From Bathynomus jamesi (taxonomy: Eukaryota; Arthropoda; Malacostraca; Isopoda; Cirolanidae), in NCBI GenBank assembly GCA_023014485.1, contig JAJOZX010001734.1, positions 669,001 to 733,000 of the forward strand: 64,000 nt of DNA, in the 5' to 3' direction. Under the pieces are notes generated by a model that was given only the letters and a program-made list of their open reading frames with translations, had not been told where the DNA came from and searched no databases. Position 1 is the first letter of the stretch; the number at the start of each line of letters is the position of its first letter. Below, one piece after another: positions 1 to 11,360 of this stretch. A program made the translations under genes and the position numbers.

Positions 1-2
1 TA

Positions 3-1200
3 ATAAGGCCAGTACCCCATGGTCCAGAAATTCCTATTCTCCGCCCACCCGAGAGTCTGGATCAATACAATTCAGATTCTGATTCAGCTCCAAATCCAGA
101 CAATGATGATGTTTATGAACAGCCAACAGCTGACCGAGATCCTCCTAAACCATTAACCCAAGCCGAACTAAATGACTTAGTCAGGGATTTGAATCTGCCT
201 AAGGACTCTGCAGAACTTTTGGGGTCTAGATTGCAGGAGAACAATTTATTGGCATCCGACACATACTTCGCTTGGTACAGAAATCGTGAGAAAGACTTCG
301 TGCAGTCTAAAAGGAGTGTTACTGCACAACGGTAACAAATATGCATCAATCCCAGTGGCCCATTCTACTCATTTAAAAGAGACCTATGATAACATGAAAC
401 TGCTTGTGGAAAAAATTCAGTATCAAAATCACAGATGGATATTGTGTGGGGATCTCAAAGTCCTTTGCATGTTACTTGGGCAGCAATCAGGATACACTAA
501 GATGCCATGTTTCATCTGCGAATGGGATAGTCGAGCACGTGACCAGCACTGGAAGAGGAAAACTTGGCCTCCTAGAGAGAATCTTACCCCAGGATGAAAG
601 AACATTTTACATGAACATCTAGTTGAACCAAATAAAATCCTCCTACCACCCTTGCACATTAAGTTAGGCTTGATGAAGCAGTATGTCAAAGCATTGAATA
701 GAAAAGGTGAGTGTTTCAAGTACATTTGTTCAAAATATCCAAAGATTAGCTACGAGAAAATAAAGGAAGGTGTTTTTATAGGTCCTCAGGTTAGAAAGTT
801 ATTGACAGACGATCATTTCCTGAACACAATGACCAATAATGAAAAAGAAGCATGGCTTGGTTTCAAAGATGTTGTTGAAAACTTCTTGGGAAACTACAAA
901 AGCCAAAATTATGAAAGACTGGTGGAAAATATGCTTAAAACGTTTTGCGACTTAGGCTGCAACATGAGCCTGAAAGTTCACTTCTTATTTTCGCATCTTG
1001 ACCGTTTTCCCGAAAATCTCGGAGATGTCAGTGAGGAGCAAGGGGAACGATTTCACCAGGACATCAAAACCATGGAAAGAAGATATCAAGGAAGGTGGCA
1101 TACAAATATGATGGCGGATTACTGCTGGTGTCTGCAACGAGATCAGCCTAACGCACAGCATAAGAAAACATCAAAGAAGCACCGGTTTAGTCGTCATTAG
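3..1200 (+). pseudogene. Broken transposon-type gene, conserved family of unknown function (5' end outside window)
   Basis: An open frame enters from the left edge and runs to about 300. It then loses coding material and changes frame, with a coding jump close to 'VQSKRS'. It continues in a second frame from about 303, passes one in-frame TGA at 595-597, and ends at 1200. Recognisable blocks are 'CFICEWDSRARDQHW', 'PPLHIKLGLMKQYVKAL' and 'FHQDIKTMERRYQGRW'. I recognise these from a protein family scattered in many copies in invertebrate genomes, which suggests a mobile-element origin. I know of no established activity for it. The internal deletion is inferred from the family layout; the frame change and stop are seen directly. 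Confidence that it is a decayed copy of that family is high; its function is unknown. Confidence 0.7.
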
Positions 1201-1396
1201 TCAGATCTACCTTCGTAGTCTTAAGTCTTTGGAATAAGTCCTGAAATGTTTGCAAGTAAAGAAGGTAAATATATTTTGTTTCTTTCAGTTATTTTTTTAT
1301 TCTTTCATAAACAAGCAATATGCTTGTCCAAGAGCTAGGAGCTATTTAATTCTGCTTTAATTAGGTTTTACTCTATCACCTAAAGATTTCGTGCTA

Positions 1397-1633
1397 CAAG
1401 GGGTGTTGTAATACCTCATCTGTCCCCAAATGTTAACCACCCATTGATGGGAGGGGAGAGAGTATTTTGCTGGGAATGGGACTGGTTGTTATATATATTT
1501 ACCCTACATTATTATGTAAGCGTTACTGTAGTCTATAACAACAACATTTATGGTTTAGCATGTGCAATCCAATGTTGGTCTCGATAAGATGGTTCACATT
1601 TGGGGATAAATGGGGGATTTATGACACACCCTG
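1397..1633. mobile_element. Short MITE with TA target duplication
   Basis: The left end (CAAGGGGTGTTGTAATACC) and the inverted right end (CAGGGTGTGTCATAAATCCC) are similar. They share a well-matched inner block, TCCCCAAATGTKAACC, about 20 bases in. A TA dinucleotide flanks both sides (1395-1396 and 1634-1635). At 237 bp with no ORF, it looks like a Tc1/mariner-type MITE. Confidence 0.55.
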
Positions 1634-2356
1634 TAGTAAGAAAACCATACGTGTTAGGGAAAAACTAACTATATTTTTGAGATCAGCGCACTCAAATTAT
1701 GTAGAATCACCAACTAGTTTGTAAAAATCGATCGACAAGTTTTCAAATGTGTACTGGTGTTATTGGATTGGCATAATCCTAGTCGGAGGTGTACGTGCAT
1801 TTGTGTGTGTTTGTCCCCGTCATCTGACTTAAACCGCCAGTTGGCATAACCCGCCAGTTGACTTAGAAGGCCTAACCAGCCATTTGGTATAATTAAATAA
1901 TAATAATAATAACGTTTATTTCTCCACTAGTGGCCAAAATTCTGGACACTTTTTATAGACACACAGACCATTTTTAGGCATATTTTAATGTTCTTTAATA
2001 TGTTTTATATTAAGATAAATATTTTTATTTCAATCAAACAGTTACTATGACATTTTGTTGAACTAAAACACATAGGTATATAAAAAACAAGCTAAAATCA
2101 TATTTTTATTCAGGAAGTACAGATATATAAAAATATATTTTATGCTAGTATTTAGTTGGATAACATTTTGCTTTGATGACTGCATCGATTTTTCTTGGTA
2201 TTGAATCAATTCGATGCTTTAAATCATCTAGGTTGATGATTCTGAACCAGGCCTTGATGATAGATTCAATCAACTCCATTTTGATGCTTGGCTTAGACTT
2301 TGCTACCAGTTTCTTGAGTTTTGACTACAAATTTTTGATGGGATTAAGGTCTGGAC

Positions 2357-3545
2357 TAGGGATTGTTTCCCGGGATCCCAAGATCCCGGGATCCCCGGAT
2401 CCCGGTTGATTTTATGTGCGGGATATATCCCGGGATTTTTTCGCTCATCCCGGGATATCCCGGTGCTAATGAAACTTTGCTTTGAAACCTGTCGAAATTG
2501 GATCAGAAAAACTTTGCAGCCGCGATGCGACACTTCTTAGTGCTGAAGGAGTTTTTTCTTTCATCATACAAGAACTTCCTGAGCAAGATTCTGGTTTTTC
2601 AAGAAAAGTTAAGGAAGTGTTAATTTCAAGACTAAATGAGAGGAGGCAAAAACCATTGATTGGATTATTGAGGTATATAAAAACTGGAAAAAAGCACAGT
2701 AAAGTGAGTAAACCAACCGTAGAGACCGAGTTGCAAGCATTACCAAACAAGTCTGTCTTATTAATAACAGCAAAACGAATAATAACACCCCTTGTTGATA
2801 CAAAGCATGGGTTTTCTTCGTCTGATTCATCACAATCTGAGGAAGAAGAAGGAGCTGACGGCCAGAGTCACCCGACACTCTCAGAAATTGGAGGGTGCAA
2901 TCAAAAAGCAAACTGAATTTGTCACTAGCAGCGGTCAATCACAAGCTCAATCAATTGCAAAGAACTTCTCCAAGGAGTTCGACATATTTGACGCAACTGG
3001 TGAAAAACAGTTAACATAATCAAAATAATGAATGCTCTCGAGTCTATACCACCAACTAGTGTCGAAGCGGAAAGAGCTTTTTCAGCTGCATGACTGTTTA
3101 TAACTAAACTCAGAACTCGGCTGAGTGATAAGAGTGTGAATTGTCTATGTTTTCTACGTTCGTATTATAAGTCAAATTAGTTCTTTTAAATGCGCTATGT
3201 TTTGCATTTTCATATGTTTAGTTGTTTTTGTGTTTTTACGAGCATGCTTATTCTTTACAAGGATATTATTCTTTACAAGTGTTGATTTTCTTACAAATAG
3301 CTGTCTTGTTGCACTCAACTGTCTTTTAAGCTAGTTATTTCACACTCATAGTTACCTAATGGAATATGTTTAAATAAATAAATGATGAAACCTTTATAAT
3401 TTTTATATTAATTCCTTTTTAAAAGTATAAAAAATTTAAATACATATAAAATAAAAATCCCGGGAAATCCCGGGATCCCGTGACGAAGACAGATTTTATC
3501 CCGGAATCTCGGGATAAACAAAATGACTCAAAACGACAATCCCTA
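2357..3545 (+). mobile_element. Non-autonomous hAT element with perfect 8-bp target duplication
   Basis: The termini are TAGGGATTGT at the left and its inverse ACAATCCCTA at the right. The 8-bp sequence GTCTGGAC is duplicated at 2349-2356 and 3546-3553. The subterminal regions are rich in CCCGGGAT motifs. An 8-bp duplication with a TAGGG terminus is classic for hAT. The element is 1189 bp and keeps only part of a transposase, so it would need a helper in trans. Confidence 0.92.
2482..3180 (+). pseudogene. hAT transposase remnant with C-terminal dimerisation domain
   Basis: An open stretch of 144 codons (2482-2916) is acidic and Ser/Glu-rich near its end. It is followed, after frame changes, by 'SIPPTSVEAERAFSAA' and 'TKLRTRLSDKSVNCLCFLRS' up to a stop at 3178-3180. 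The 'PPTSVEAERAFS' block is the hallmark of the hAT C-terminal dimerisation region. A stop replaces the codon after 'FSAA'. The N-terminal zinc finger and most of the catalytic domain are missing. Confidence 0.8.
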
Positions 3546-3775
3546 GTCTGGACTATTGCCAGGCCATTGTAACACTTTGATTTTATGGTCTTTGAGCCAT
3601 TTCATACTTGATTTTGCCATGTGACAAGGAGCACTGTCTTGCTGAAAGATTGCTCCATCTGAATTGTGTGGGAACATATCCTGAATCAAAGGGAGTAACG
3701 TCATTTCCAAAATGTCTTCTTGGTATTTTTTAGCATTCAAAGTTCCATTTATAATTTGAATGCGTCCAACACCGA

Positions 3776-3913
3776 ATCCATACATGCATCCCCACACTAT
3801 AACGCTGATAGGATGCTTCATAGTTGCTGTAATGCATTCAGGCCCATCCATACGTGCATCCCCACATCATAACGCTGATAGGATGCTTCATAGTTGCTGT
3901 AATGCATTCAGGC
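3776..3913. repeat. 70-bp tandem duplication inside the Tc1 transposase
   Basis: The block starting ATCCATACRTGCATCCCCAC occurs at 3776-3843 and again at 3846-3913 with a few mismatches. It duplicates the coding block around 'ECITATMKHPISV' and breaks the transposase. Confidence 0.85.
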
Positions 3914-4906
3914 AACATATCTTTTGGTCTGCGTCGCACATATTTCAATCCGTCACCTCCAAAAATTGAAATCTTCGTCTCATCACTCCATATTACATTG
4001 TACCAGTCTTCTAATGTCCATCCTTTGTGTTCTCTTGCCCACAGAAGGCGTTTTCTTCTCTGAACTGCATTCAGGTATGGTTTCTTTCTAGGTATTCTTG
4101 CTTTAAGTCCACTGTCAAAAAGCCTACGCCTTAGAGTTCTGTCACTTATGCTGACACCACTTGTTTCTAATGTATGCATTATTTCCTTTGATGTCCTCCG
4201 ACAATCAGCTAGGGGTAATTTAACAATACGCCAGTTGTCCTGTCAACTTGTCTTACTTCTTCTTCCAGTTCTTTGGGCAGTTTTGACTGAACCAAGATCT
4301 TGAAAGCGTTGGCAAACCTTCCTTACTCCAGATTTTGTTGCCCCATCTCTGAGTTTTTTGGCTATTTGTTCGAATGTGTAACCTTCTTCTCGAAGGGTTA
4401 CAGCTTTTCTTCGCTTAGATGGCGTCCAGTCATTCCTAATATGAGGGAACAAGGCCAACAGTGACACTAATATGAAGGGATAAAGAAGAGAAGAGGAGAC
4501 TTTGTTTTTCGCACGGCAACTTAAAAATAACACAATGAAATGCAGCTACCAAATTACTGTTTTCTCATTGTTCATCATACGTGGCGTGATTTGATGCTGA
4601 TTGGCTACATAAGTGACCTGATTTACACTGATTGGCTACGTGGAATAGCGTGACTTATCGCCGATTGATCATTACAATTGACACAGGGACTGAGGCAATA
4701 TTTCCAATGAAATGTACGTTTTTGTTGTTTGTATGTATATTCCAGCTTATTTTTTATAAAATTATGCTTAAGTATATAAGGAATGCCGAATAAACACTTT
4801 TTCTACCAAAAAATTAATTAAAATTAGAGTTCAATTAACCATACTTGACTTTAATACAAAAAAATCACGAAAAATGAGAAAGTGTCCAGAATTTTGGCTA
4901 CTAGTG

Positions 4907-5886
4907 TACATCCAAAAGAATTAAATAAAACACCATCACATCACTGTTTATTTAGACAAATTATTGGATCCAATTTCACGAAATATATTGAAAATAAATA
5001 TACATTCCTATACAAGCGAAGGAATATATGCAATAAAAAATAATAATATCATAAAAACTACGAACGCGGAGTATATATATATATAATAAAAAATAAAAAT
5101 ATGCAAACCCGGATCTATCCAAATTGTTCATTCTAATGAAGGTCATGCGTGCCACTCCACCTTAGACCTAAAGTTTAAAGTTGAATCCGAACAACGTCTA
5201 AAATAAAATGTTAAAACACTCCTTAACATAAAATCTAATTTCAGAACTAAAAATTTTTAAATAGCCTAACCACAAAATATCACTCGGGAGCGGAATAAGA
5301 CGGTTTACCGAGAATAACAGAATCACCTTCTGAAAATAATATTTAACATTTACTACGGAAATGCTCATTCCGTCGAAGGTCAAGCTTTTCACCCCGTCTT
5401 AGACGTACAGTTTAACGGGGAATATAACTACAATAGATCTAGTTGGCCTGGTGAAGTAGTGAGTTGACTTCTTTTACTCTCCATCTCTCAGGTACACCAG
5501 GATCATCGTGGTCTTTTTTTCTATTCCATGGAATTTTAGATCCTCCCCTTTTCCGTACCGTAAGAGTTGAATTTTATCAGTGTTAAACTTCATATAAAAA
5601 TTATACAACAGCTCCTAAGACTTACTACATCATTACCCCTAGCCCGTCCTTCATGCATTAAAAGAGTTCTACTTTATCGGCAATCTTTGTTTAGCACCCC
5701 CCCTGATTGCTCATCCCGGCGAAGGTCAAGCGTGTTACTCCACCTTAGACCTACAGTTTAACGTTTGAATCCGAACCACGTCTAAAATAAAATGCTAAAA
5801 CACTCCTTAATACAATAAAATCTAATTTCAGGATAAAAAATTTAAACAGCCTAACCATACAAAACATCACTCGGAATTGTCCTGAA
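4907..5886. repeat. AT-rich stretch with repeated SINE-tail-like blocks and a small LINE fragment
   Basis: No credible gene. A block containing CCACTCCACCTTAGACCTA, followed by about 100 bp of AT-rich sequence, occurs at about 5136-5290 and again at about 5720-5876. A shorter relative lies at 5366-5415. The same core is found in the opposite orientation in the SINE-like unit near 16455-16495. At 5436-5620 there are two short pieces matching the LINE at 27145-28190 (around 27230 and 27945), so a rearranged LINE remnant sits between the repeats. Confidence 0.6.
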
Positions 5887-5972
5887 ATGAAAGAAAGAAA
5901 AACAATAAACAACAATCACCACACCTATAAAAAATATAAAAATTGATAAATATAATATATATTATATATTAT

Positions 5973-6003
<31 letters not shown>

Positions 6004-7064
6004 AAGTAAAAACAAATTAATTTATGAAAAGAATTTACGAAAACAATTTCTCTATTTCAATTCAACAAATTTTGCTTATTTTGAAGTTTCACACAATTTA
6101 TATACTGCAAGCATAATAAACGTAAACAGTCCGAATTTGACCCAGTATAAATTAGTCTTTAAAGAATATTTTTCGAATTTAAACCTTTAAATTAACTTAA
6201 AATTATAAAACGAACTAAAACTACACAGCGATGCCTGTAAATCCATTATTTACATCCAGTCAAAAAATAATCTTAAAAACTCGAATAGATTCTGGAAAAT
6301 GCAAAAAACTTCTTTTTTCTAAGTTATTTGGACAACAGTTTCGATGCCCACTGGCATCCTCTTCGGAGAGATCCGAAGAGGATGCCAGTGGGCATCGAAA
6401 CTGTTGTGGAAATAAACTCTACTACAGTGGGTTTTTATTATCAGATTCTGGAAAATTTTGCTATTTCTTCATTGAATCTTTTAGAATGAAAGAAAGAAAA
6501 ACAATAAACAACAATCACCACACCTATAAAAAATATAAAAATTGATAAATATAATATATATATATATAATATATATATATAAAGTAAAAACAAATTAATT
6601 TATGAAAAGAATTTACGAAAACAATTTCTCTATTTCAATTCAACAAATTTTGCTTATTTTGAAGTTTCACACAATTTATATACTGCAAGCATAATAAACG
6701 TAAACAGTCCGAATTTGACCCAGTATAAATTAGTCTTTAAAGAATATTTTTCGAAATTAAACCTTTAAATTAACTTATAATTATAAAACGAACTAAAACT
6801 ATACAGCGATGCCTGTAAATCCATTATTTACATCCAGTCAAAAAATAATCTTAAAAACTCGAATAGATTCTGGAAAATGCAAAAAACTTCTTTTTTCTAA
6901 GTTTATTTGGACAACAGTTTCGATGCCCAAGGGCATCCTCTTCGGAGGGATCCGAAGAGGATGCCAGTGGGCATCGAAACTGTTGTGGAAATAAACTCTA
7001 CTACAGTGGGTTTTTATTATCAGATTTTGGAAAATTTTGCTATTTCTTCATTGAATCTTTTAGA
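5887..7064. repeat. 599-bp tandem duplication containing hairpins
   Basis: Unit 1 (5887-6485) and unit 2 (6486-7064) both start ATGAAAGAAAGAAAAACAAT and stay nearly identical, differing mostly in the length of an AT microsatellite. Each ends with 'ATTGAATCTTTTAGA'. Each contains a hairpin and a GTGGGTTTTTATTAT motif resembling Penelope-like 3' ends elsewhere in the window. Short ORFs starting at 6231 and 6809 are copies of the same non-conserved stretch and are not called as genes. Confidence 0.85.
6333..6406. repeat. Perfect 35-bp hairpin with 4-nt loop
   Basis: CAACAGTTTCGATGCCCACT... (6333-6367) is exactly inverted at 6372-6406 around the loop GAGA. The right arm contains a GAAGAGGATGCC...GGCATCGAAA layout like the hammerhead-like blocks of the Penelope ends here. 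The second unit holds a slightly decayed copy at 6912-6985. Confidence 0.9.
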
Positions 7065-7695
7065 CTGCTCTACTATATATATATATATATATATACACAC
7101 ATTTTTTTTACCTAAAAATGCGTCACCATACACATAAAAAACTTTTTAAACCTTGCCGTATAAAAGTCAACGCGAAAAGGAAACAAACAACTCTCGAAAT
7201 CAATCCGACCTTAATTTTGACTCCACATTATTACCGCTTCGACAAGACGACTCATACATTTTGAGTCAAAGCGGTTTGGACGTCTAGAGTCCAACGAGAA
7301 GAGAAAAAAAATTTGACCCCGAAAATTATGAAAATGCTCGCTATGAGAAGAAATTTTGAAAATGATGGGCGCCATCTTGAAAAACAGTTACAATGATTTG
7401 ATAAGGAATGAGAATCGAATTTGTTGCAAGTGGGATAACACAATGCATCTTGCCATTTAAATAATCGAACCACAATATTTATTAATGCTATAATACGGGT
7501 AGCAACAATTTTGCCTGAAATATAAGGCAACGTGGGAAAGCCCTTATATTTATATAAGGAACACTGCTTGCCACCAAAATGTAGTAATTAAGACCTTTTA
7601 ACCTTTCTTATGTCGCTTTTTCATACTATTTTCTCTTTCTTCATTCCATTTCTCTTTATCCTTCATCATTCTCTTTACTTCTCTTTCTCGCTCTA
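7065..7695. other. Gap without recognisable gene
   Basis: It holds an AT microsatellite at about 7073-7093 and pyrimidine-rich sequence near 7600-7693. The only ORF of note (7252-7530, minus) has no recognisable motif, and I do not call it. Confidence 0.5.
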
Positions 7696-8509
7696 CAGGG
7701 TGTCCCAGAATTAACTATTTCAATGAAATCGGACAAATTTTTTAAAAACACACTTTTATTTATGTTTATCATGTTTAATATGTGTTAAAAAAGTATAAAT
7801 TTCTAAATTTTTTTCATAATTTTATTTTCATAATTTTTTCATTATCTGGTCCAATGAAAGACCGTCTGAAGTCATAGAATGGCAAAGAGACTCTCCAAAA
7901 GTTAACGTGTGGCTTGGAATGACCAAATCCAAAATTTATGGCCCATTCTTCTTTGCGGTAGCAACTGTAACAGGTACCGTCTACCTTGATATGCTTCAGC
8001 AGTTTCTCGAACCACAGCTTCTTGATGATGGCATTCTTGATAATGTTGTTTCAACAAGATGGAGCACCATGTCATTATGCTCTAATTGTTCGAGAATACC
8101 TCAACAGACGCCTTCCGAATCGGTGGATTGGACGTGGAGGACCTCGACCTTGGCCTCCGCGTTCTCCGGATTTGACACCCCTGGATTTCTTTGCATGGGG
8201 TTTCATAAAAACAAAGGTTTATCGCCAAAAGATCAATAGTTTAGCTGAACTTAAAGAACGCATCCAGTTGGCAGTGCGGGAGATAACACCTGAAATGCTT
8301 CAAAATGTGTTTCGCAGCGCTGAGGATAGATTTGAAATTTGCAGATACAGACGGTGCACATGTTGAAACTTCTCAATAAAGTTTTGACTTATGATTTATA
8401 AATCTATTTGTTTTTGTATCATAATTTAATAATAAACACAAAATTATGTCAGTTTTTATTAAATTTGTCCGATTTCATTGAAATAGATAGTTAATTCTGG
8501 GACACCCTG
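7696..8509 (+). mobile_element. Deleted DD41D mariner-like element, copy 1
   Basis: CAGGGTGTCCCAGAATTAAC at the left is inverted at the right end, and TA flanks both sides (7694-7695, 8510-8511). Compared with the full copy at 52955-54300 it lacks about 530 bp, which removes the N-terminal half of the transposase. It also lacks 2 bp in the second catalytic block ('AATGTTGTTTCAACAAG' here, 'AATGTTGTGTTTCAACAAG' there). The remainder encodes the DDE region in two frames (about 7850-8366), including 'FQQDGAPCHYA' and 'WPPRSPDLTPLDFFAWG'. It would depend on a helper transposase. Confidence 0.93.
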
Positions 8510-8891
8510 TACTTTAGAAATACGTGTAGACGTGAACGAGTGGAGGCCGTTATAATTTGAACCGGGCATGTGGGACGGGGGGATTAATATACAACCGATT
8601 AATACTTTACTAACTTCATTTATACCGAAAGCACTTTTAGATAAACGGGGTAATGCGAGGGGGTGGGGAGTAACGTAATACTATTCTAAATTTACAACTA
8701 CACCGTAACACACAAAAACATCTTCTTAACCCCAAGCCGACCGATGACTGAAGGGCATTTCTGCCCAGATAAATGTTTTCACGAGCTAAACACATTTTTA
8801 TTCACTATCCGTCTAATTCTGCGTATTGTCAAAAACATTTTAAAACGTAGAAAATTGGGCTCTATCGAACAATAAAGAATTATGAAATGCT

Positions 8892-8944
<53 letters not shown>
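8510..8944. other. Gap ending in an AT microsatellite
   Basis: Nothing recognisable as a gene. A pure AT dinucleotide run occupies about 8897-8944. Confidence 0.6.
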
Positions 8945-8947
<3 letters not shown>

Positions 8948-9700
8948 ATCTACTAAGTCCTTTTTAATCCGGTAGTTAAAAGAATACATTCATTTTCACC
9001 TGTTCAGTCTCATTTGTTTAAGGTTCAAAATTGAGTGTCAAACGCGTTGCAAGAGAGCATTTCCCTCCTCCACCAGGCGGTCATGTGTGGCGGAGAGCGC
9101 AAGAGAGCAACTCGCTCCTCCACCAAACCGGGCCTAGAGGCGGGACCACCTGCTTGACCCAGGTGTGAAGAGAGGATAGCAGAGTAGGAAAACAGAAGAC
9201 AGCAATAGGGTATTTAACACCGGGAAATTTCAACTCTTGAGATATGGTAGAAATGAAGAAATTAGACTGCATATTAGGCCAGATGAGCCGGGTGTACATG
9301 ACTATGTGCGGTGGAGAGCGCGAGAGAGCAACTCGCTCCTCCACCAAGCGGTCATGTGTGGCGGAGAGCGAAAAAGAGCAATTCGCTCCTCCACCAAACC
9401 GGGCCTAGAGGCGGGACCACCTGCTTGACCCCGGTGTGAAGAGAGGACAGCAGAGGGGACAACAGAAGACAGCAATAGGGCATTTAACACCGAGAAATTT
9501 CAACTCTTGAGATATGGTCGAAATGAAGAAATTAGACTGTATATTAGCGCGAGAGAGCAACTCGCTCCTCCACCAAGCGGTCATGTGTAGCGGAGAGCGC
9601 AAGAGAACGGCTCACTCCTTCACCAAGCCAATCCTAGAGGCAGGGACCACCAGCTTCCATCTTTGTGTGAAGAGAGATCGACACGCGGAAACGCATCGTG
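8945..9700 (+). repeat. LINE 3'-end sequence in tandem copies
   Basis: Repeated blocks containing GGAGAGCGCRAGAGAGCAAC, CTCGCTCCTCCACCA and GCGGGACCACCTGCTTGACC occur from about 9045 to 9650, with a period of roughly 280-300 bp. One block translates to 'PDEPGVHDYVRWRA', matching the extreme C-terminus of the LINE ORF2 at 27189-28190. They are tandemly duplicated 3' ends of that family, not intact genes. The opening sequence (8945-9100) is repeated again at about 10077-10230. Confidence 0.7.
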
Positions 9701-10076
9701 GTATACACACATACACACACACACATTTTATTCATGCAGTTAACCGTCATTCACTGTCGTCAATTGAGTTAACATGACCTACTAATTGTCACCATCATGC
9801 ACTTATCCGTGATCGTGGCATGGAGCTAACCGTGACTTGTAGGTGTTTACATTCGCGGGTCCCCCGCCGTACCGACACAATGCGACTCAGTCAGTGTCTC
9901 TCAGCGCGACCAAAGACAATATTACGAACGAAATTATCAAAGACGCAAAGAGAAAAATCGGCGAGTGGTACCATACCTCAAACTAAACCAATAACCATAC
10001 ACACTGACAACACCTAGTGACGCGCGTTCATTAGTTGCGGGACTATTTACCAAACCTTTTGATCACACTTCGTATA
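9701..10076. other. Gap with an AC microsatellite
   Basis: A short ACACAC run lies at about 9704-9727. The rest has no recognisable feature; the 65-codon ORF at 9820-10017 shows no known motif. Confidence 0.5.
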
Positions 10077-10230
10077 TATAAGATCTACTAAGACCTTTTT
10101 CAACCGGTAGTTAAAAGAACACTCATTTTCACCTGTTCAGTCTCAATTGTTTAAGGTTCAAAATTCAGTGTCAAACGCGATGCAAGAGAGCAATTCCCTC
10201 CAACACCAAGCGGTCATGTGTGGTGGAGAG
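10077..10230 (+). repeat. Second copy of the LINE-3'-end leader block
   Basis: AAGATCTACTAAG... through GGTCATGTGTGGTGGAGAGC repeats 8945-9105 in direct orientation, about 1.13 kb downstream. It suggests a local segmental duplication. Confidence 0.75.
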
Positions 10231-11304
10231 CGCAGGTACATGAAAGGGCGCAGGTACATGAAAGGGTACCATCGGTAGGTTTACCCGAGATAACAGCGAC
10301 GGAATACCCATGATGTCTCACTCTGCTGCTCCTTACATTCGTTCTTTGATTTAAAATCACAGTAAACACTATAAATGTTCTATGAGATTAATATTTTTTT
10401 TTCATCCCATAAACATCATCATAAACGGTAGACATGATCTACCTTAAAGCTAAAACATAACTACTTATCAATTCATGTTTTCAGCTTAAATTAAATGTAA
10501 TAAATTTAATAATAAATGTAATAATTATGTAAAAAATAATAGAATCTGTATGTTTAGAACAGGAAGATAGTTTTAAATTTGTGCGAATGTACTTATAAGC
10601 GGGTCCCTTTAATGAAAATGCCCTTCCGGTGTCAGGAGAACGGGATCTAACCTAGGTGCGAATTTCTTAACGGTCGGTCCCTGGACTGTTTTTCCCTCTT
10701 GTTGTGGTTCATTCGTTTTTCTGTATCCATCCGAGGAGGATGACAGTGAGCATCGAAAATGTTGTGGAAATAAACTCTGTCTATTAGAGTGGGGTTTTAT
10801 TTTCATATTTTGACCTTCACGTAGAAAAAAGTGAAGTTTTTTGCATTTATTAAGTGTAACAGAATATTTTTCATTTCATTTCTCATAGCATGCTCACTAG
10901 CTTCTTCCTTCTGGATTTTGTAGCTGAGGGACAACTACTGCAGCTGGCTGTCAGGCGAACTGTGGTGCCTGGGGAGTCAGAAGACACAATGAGTACAAGT
11001 ATACTGGACAGTACGACCTTGGGAGGAATACTTAAATCTGGGAATGACGCAAAATAATATATTAAAGATATAAAAATTTATAATTGTGGTTTCATAATGA
11101 CATGAATGGGGGTTATTCATATGATGTAATGTATGCTAGATGAATTATCTATTTTCTGTGTTGTTAAATTGTATTCCGGCAAAAGTGGGGCGGTTATAGA
11201 AACCTGGCACAATTTGTATCATCATATTCGTTTTTCGCAGCAGAAAAATAAAATATCAGTGTGCCATTGTAAATTATCATTTTCACTCCGCCCTAATATA
11301 TATG

Positions 11305-11357
<53 letters not shown>
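10231..11357. other. Mostly anonymous stretch with a Penelope-like 3'-end fragment and AT microsatellite
   Basis: Bases 10715-10830 contain CCGAGGAGGATGACAGTGAG, then ATCGAAAATGTTGTGG and 'CTGTCTATTAGAGTGGGGTT'. This matches the tail motif at 63060-63165 and, more distantly, the hairpin units at 6.3 and 6.9 kb. AT repeats occupy about 11297-11357. No gene is supported. Confidence 0.5.

Positions 11358-11360
<3 letters not shown>

Larger units (their letters stand above)
2145..4470 (-). pseudogene. Tc1-type (DD34E) transposase, disrupted
   Basis: Read on the minus strand it begins with a helix-turn-helix region ('SKRRKAVTLREEGYTFEQIA') near 4470-4250. The catalytic blocks follow: 'VIWSDETKI' (first Asp), 'FQQDSAPCHMAK' (second Asp) and 'WPGNSPDLNPIKNL'. 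The last block spans the hAT insertion, with 'WPGNSPD' right of it and 'LNPIKNL' left of it. There are 34 residues between the second Asp and the third catalytic position, as in Tc1 DD34E enzymes. That third position is Lys instead of Glu, and the next Trp codon is a stop. A stop near 4243 and a 70-bp tandem duplication at 3776-3913 add further breaks. It cannot encode an active enzyme. Confidence 0.85.
1925..4906 (-). mobile_element. Tc1-like DNA transposon, decayed, carrying a nested hAT insertion
   Basis: The left terminus CACTAGTGGCCAAAATTCTG is matched in inverted orientation at 4879-4906 (CACTAGTAGCCAAAATTCTG), and the inverted match continues through GGACACTTT. A TA follows the right end (4907-4908); the left-flanking TA is not preserved. 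Between the ends lies a minus-strand Tc1 transposase interrupted by a separate element at 2357-3545. Without that insert the element is about 1.8 kb, a little longer than typical Tc1 elements, partly through an internal tandem duplication. Confidence 0.85.

Noticed and set aside
7252..7530. Minus-strand 92-codon ORF as a gene
   Set aside because: No recognisable motif, no supporting context and AT-rich flanks; likely chance.
9045..9650. CRISPR-like or satellite array
   Set aside because: The repeats are long, few and match a LINE C-terminus; they are duplicated LINE 3' ends.
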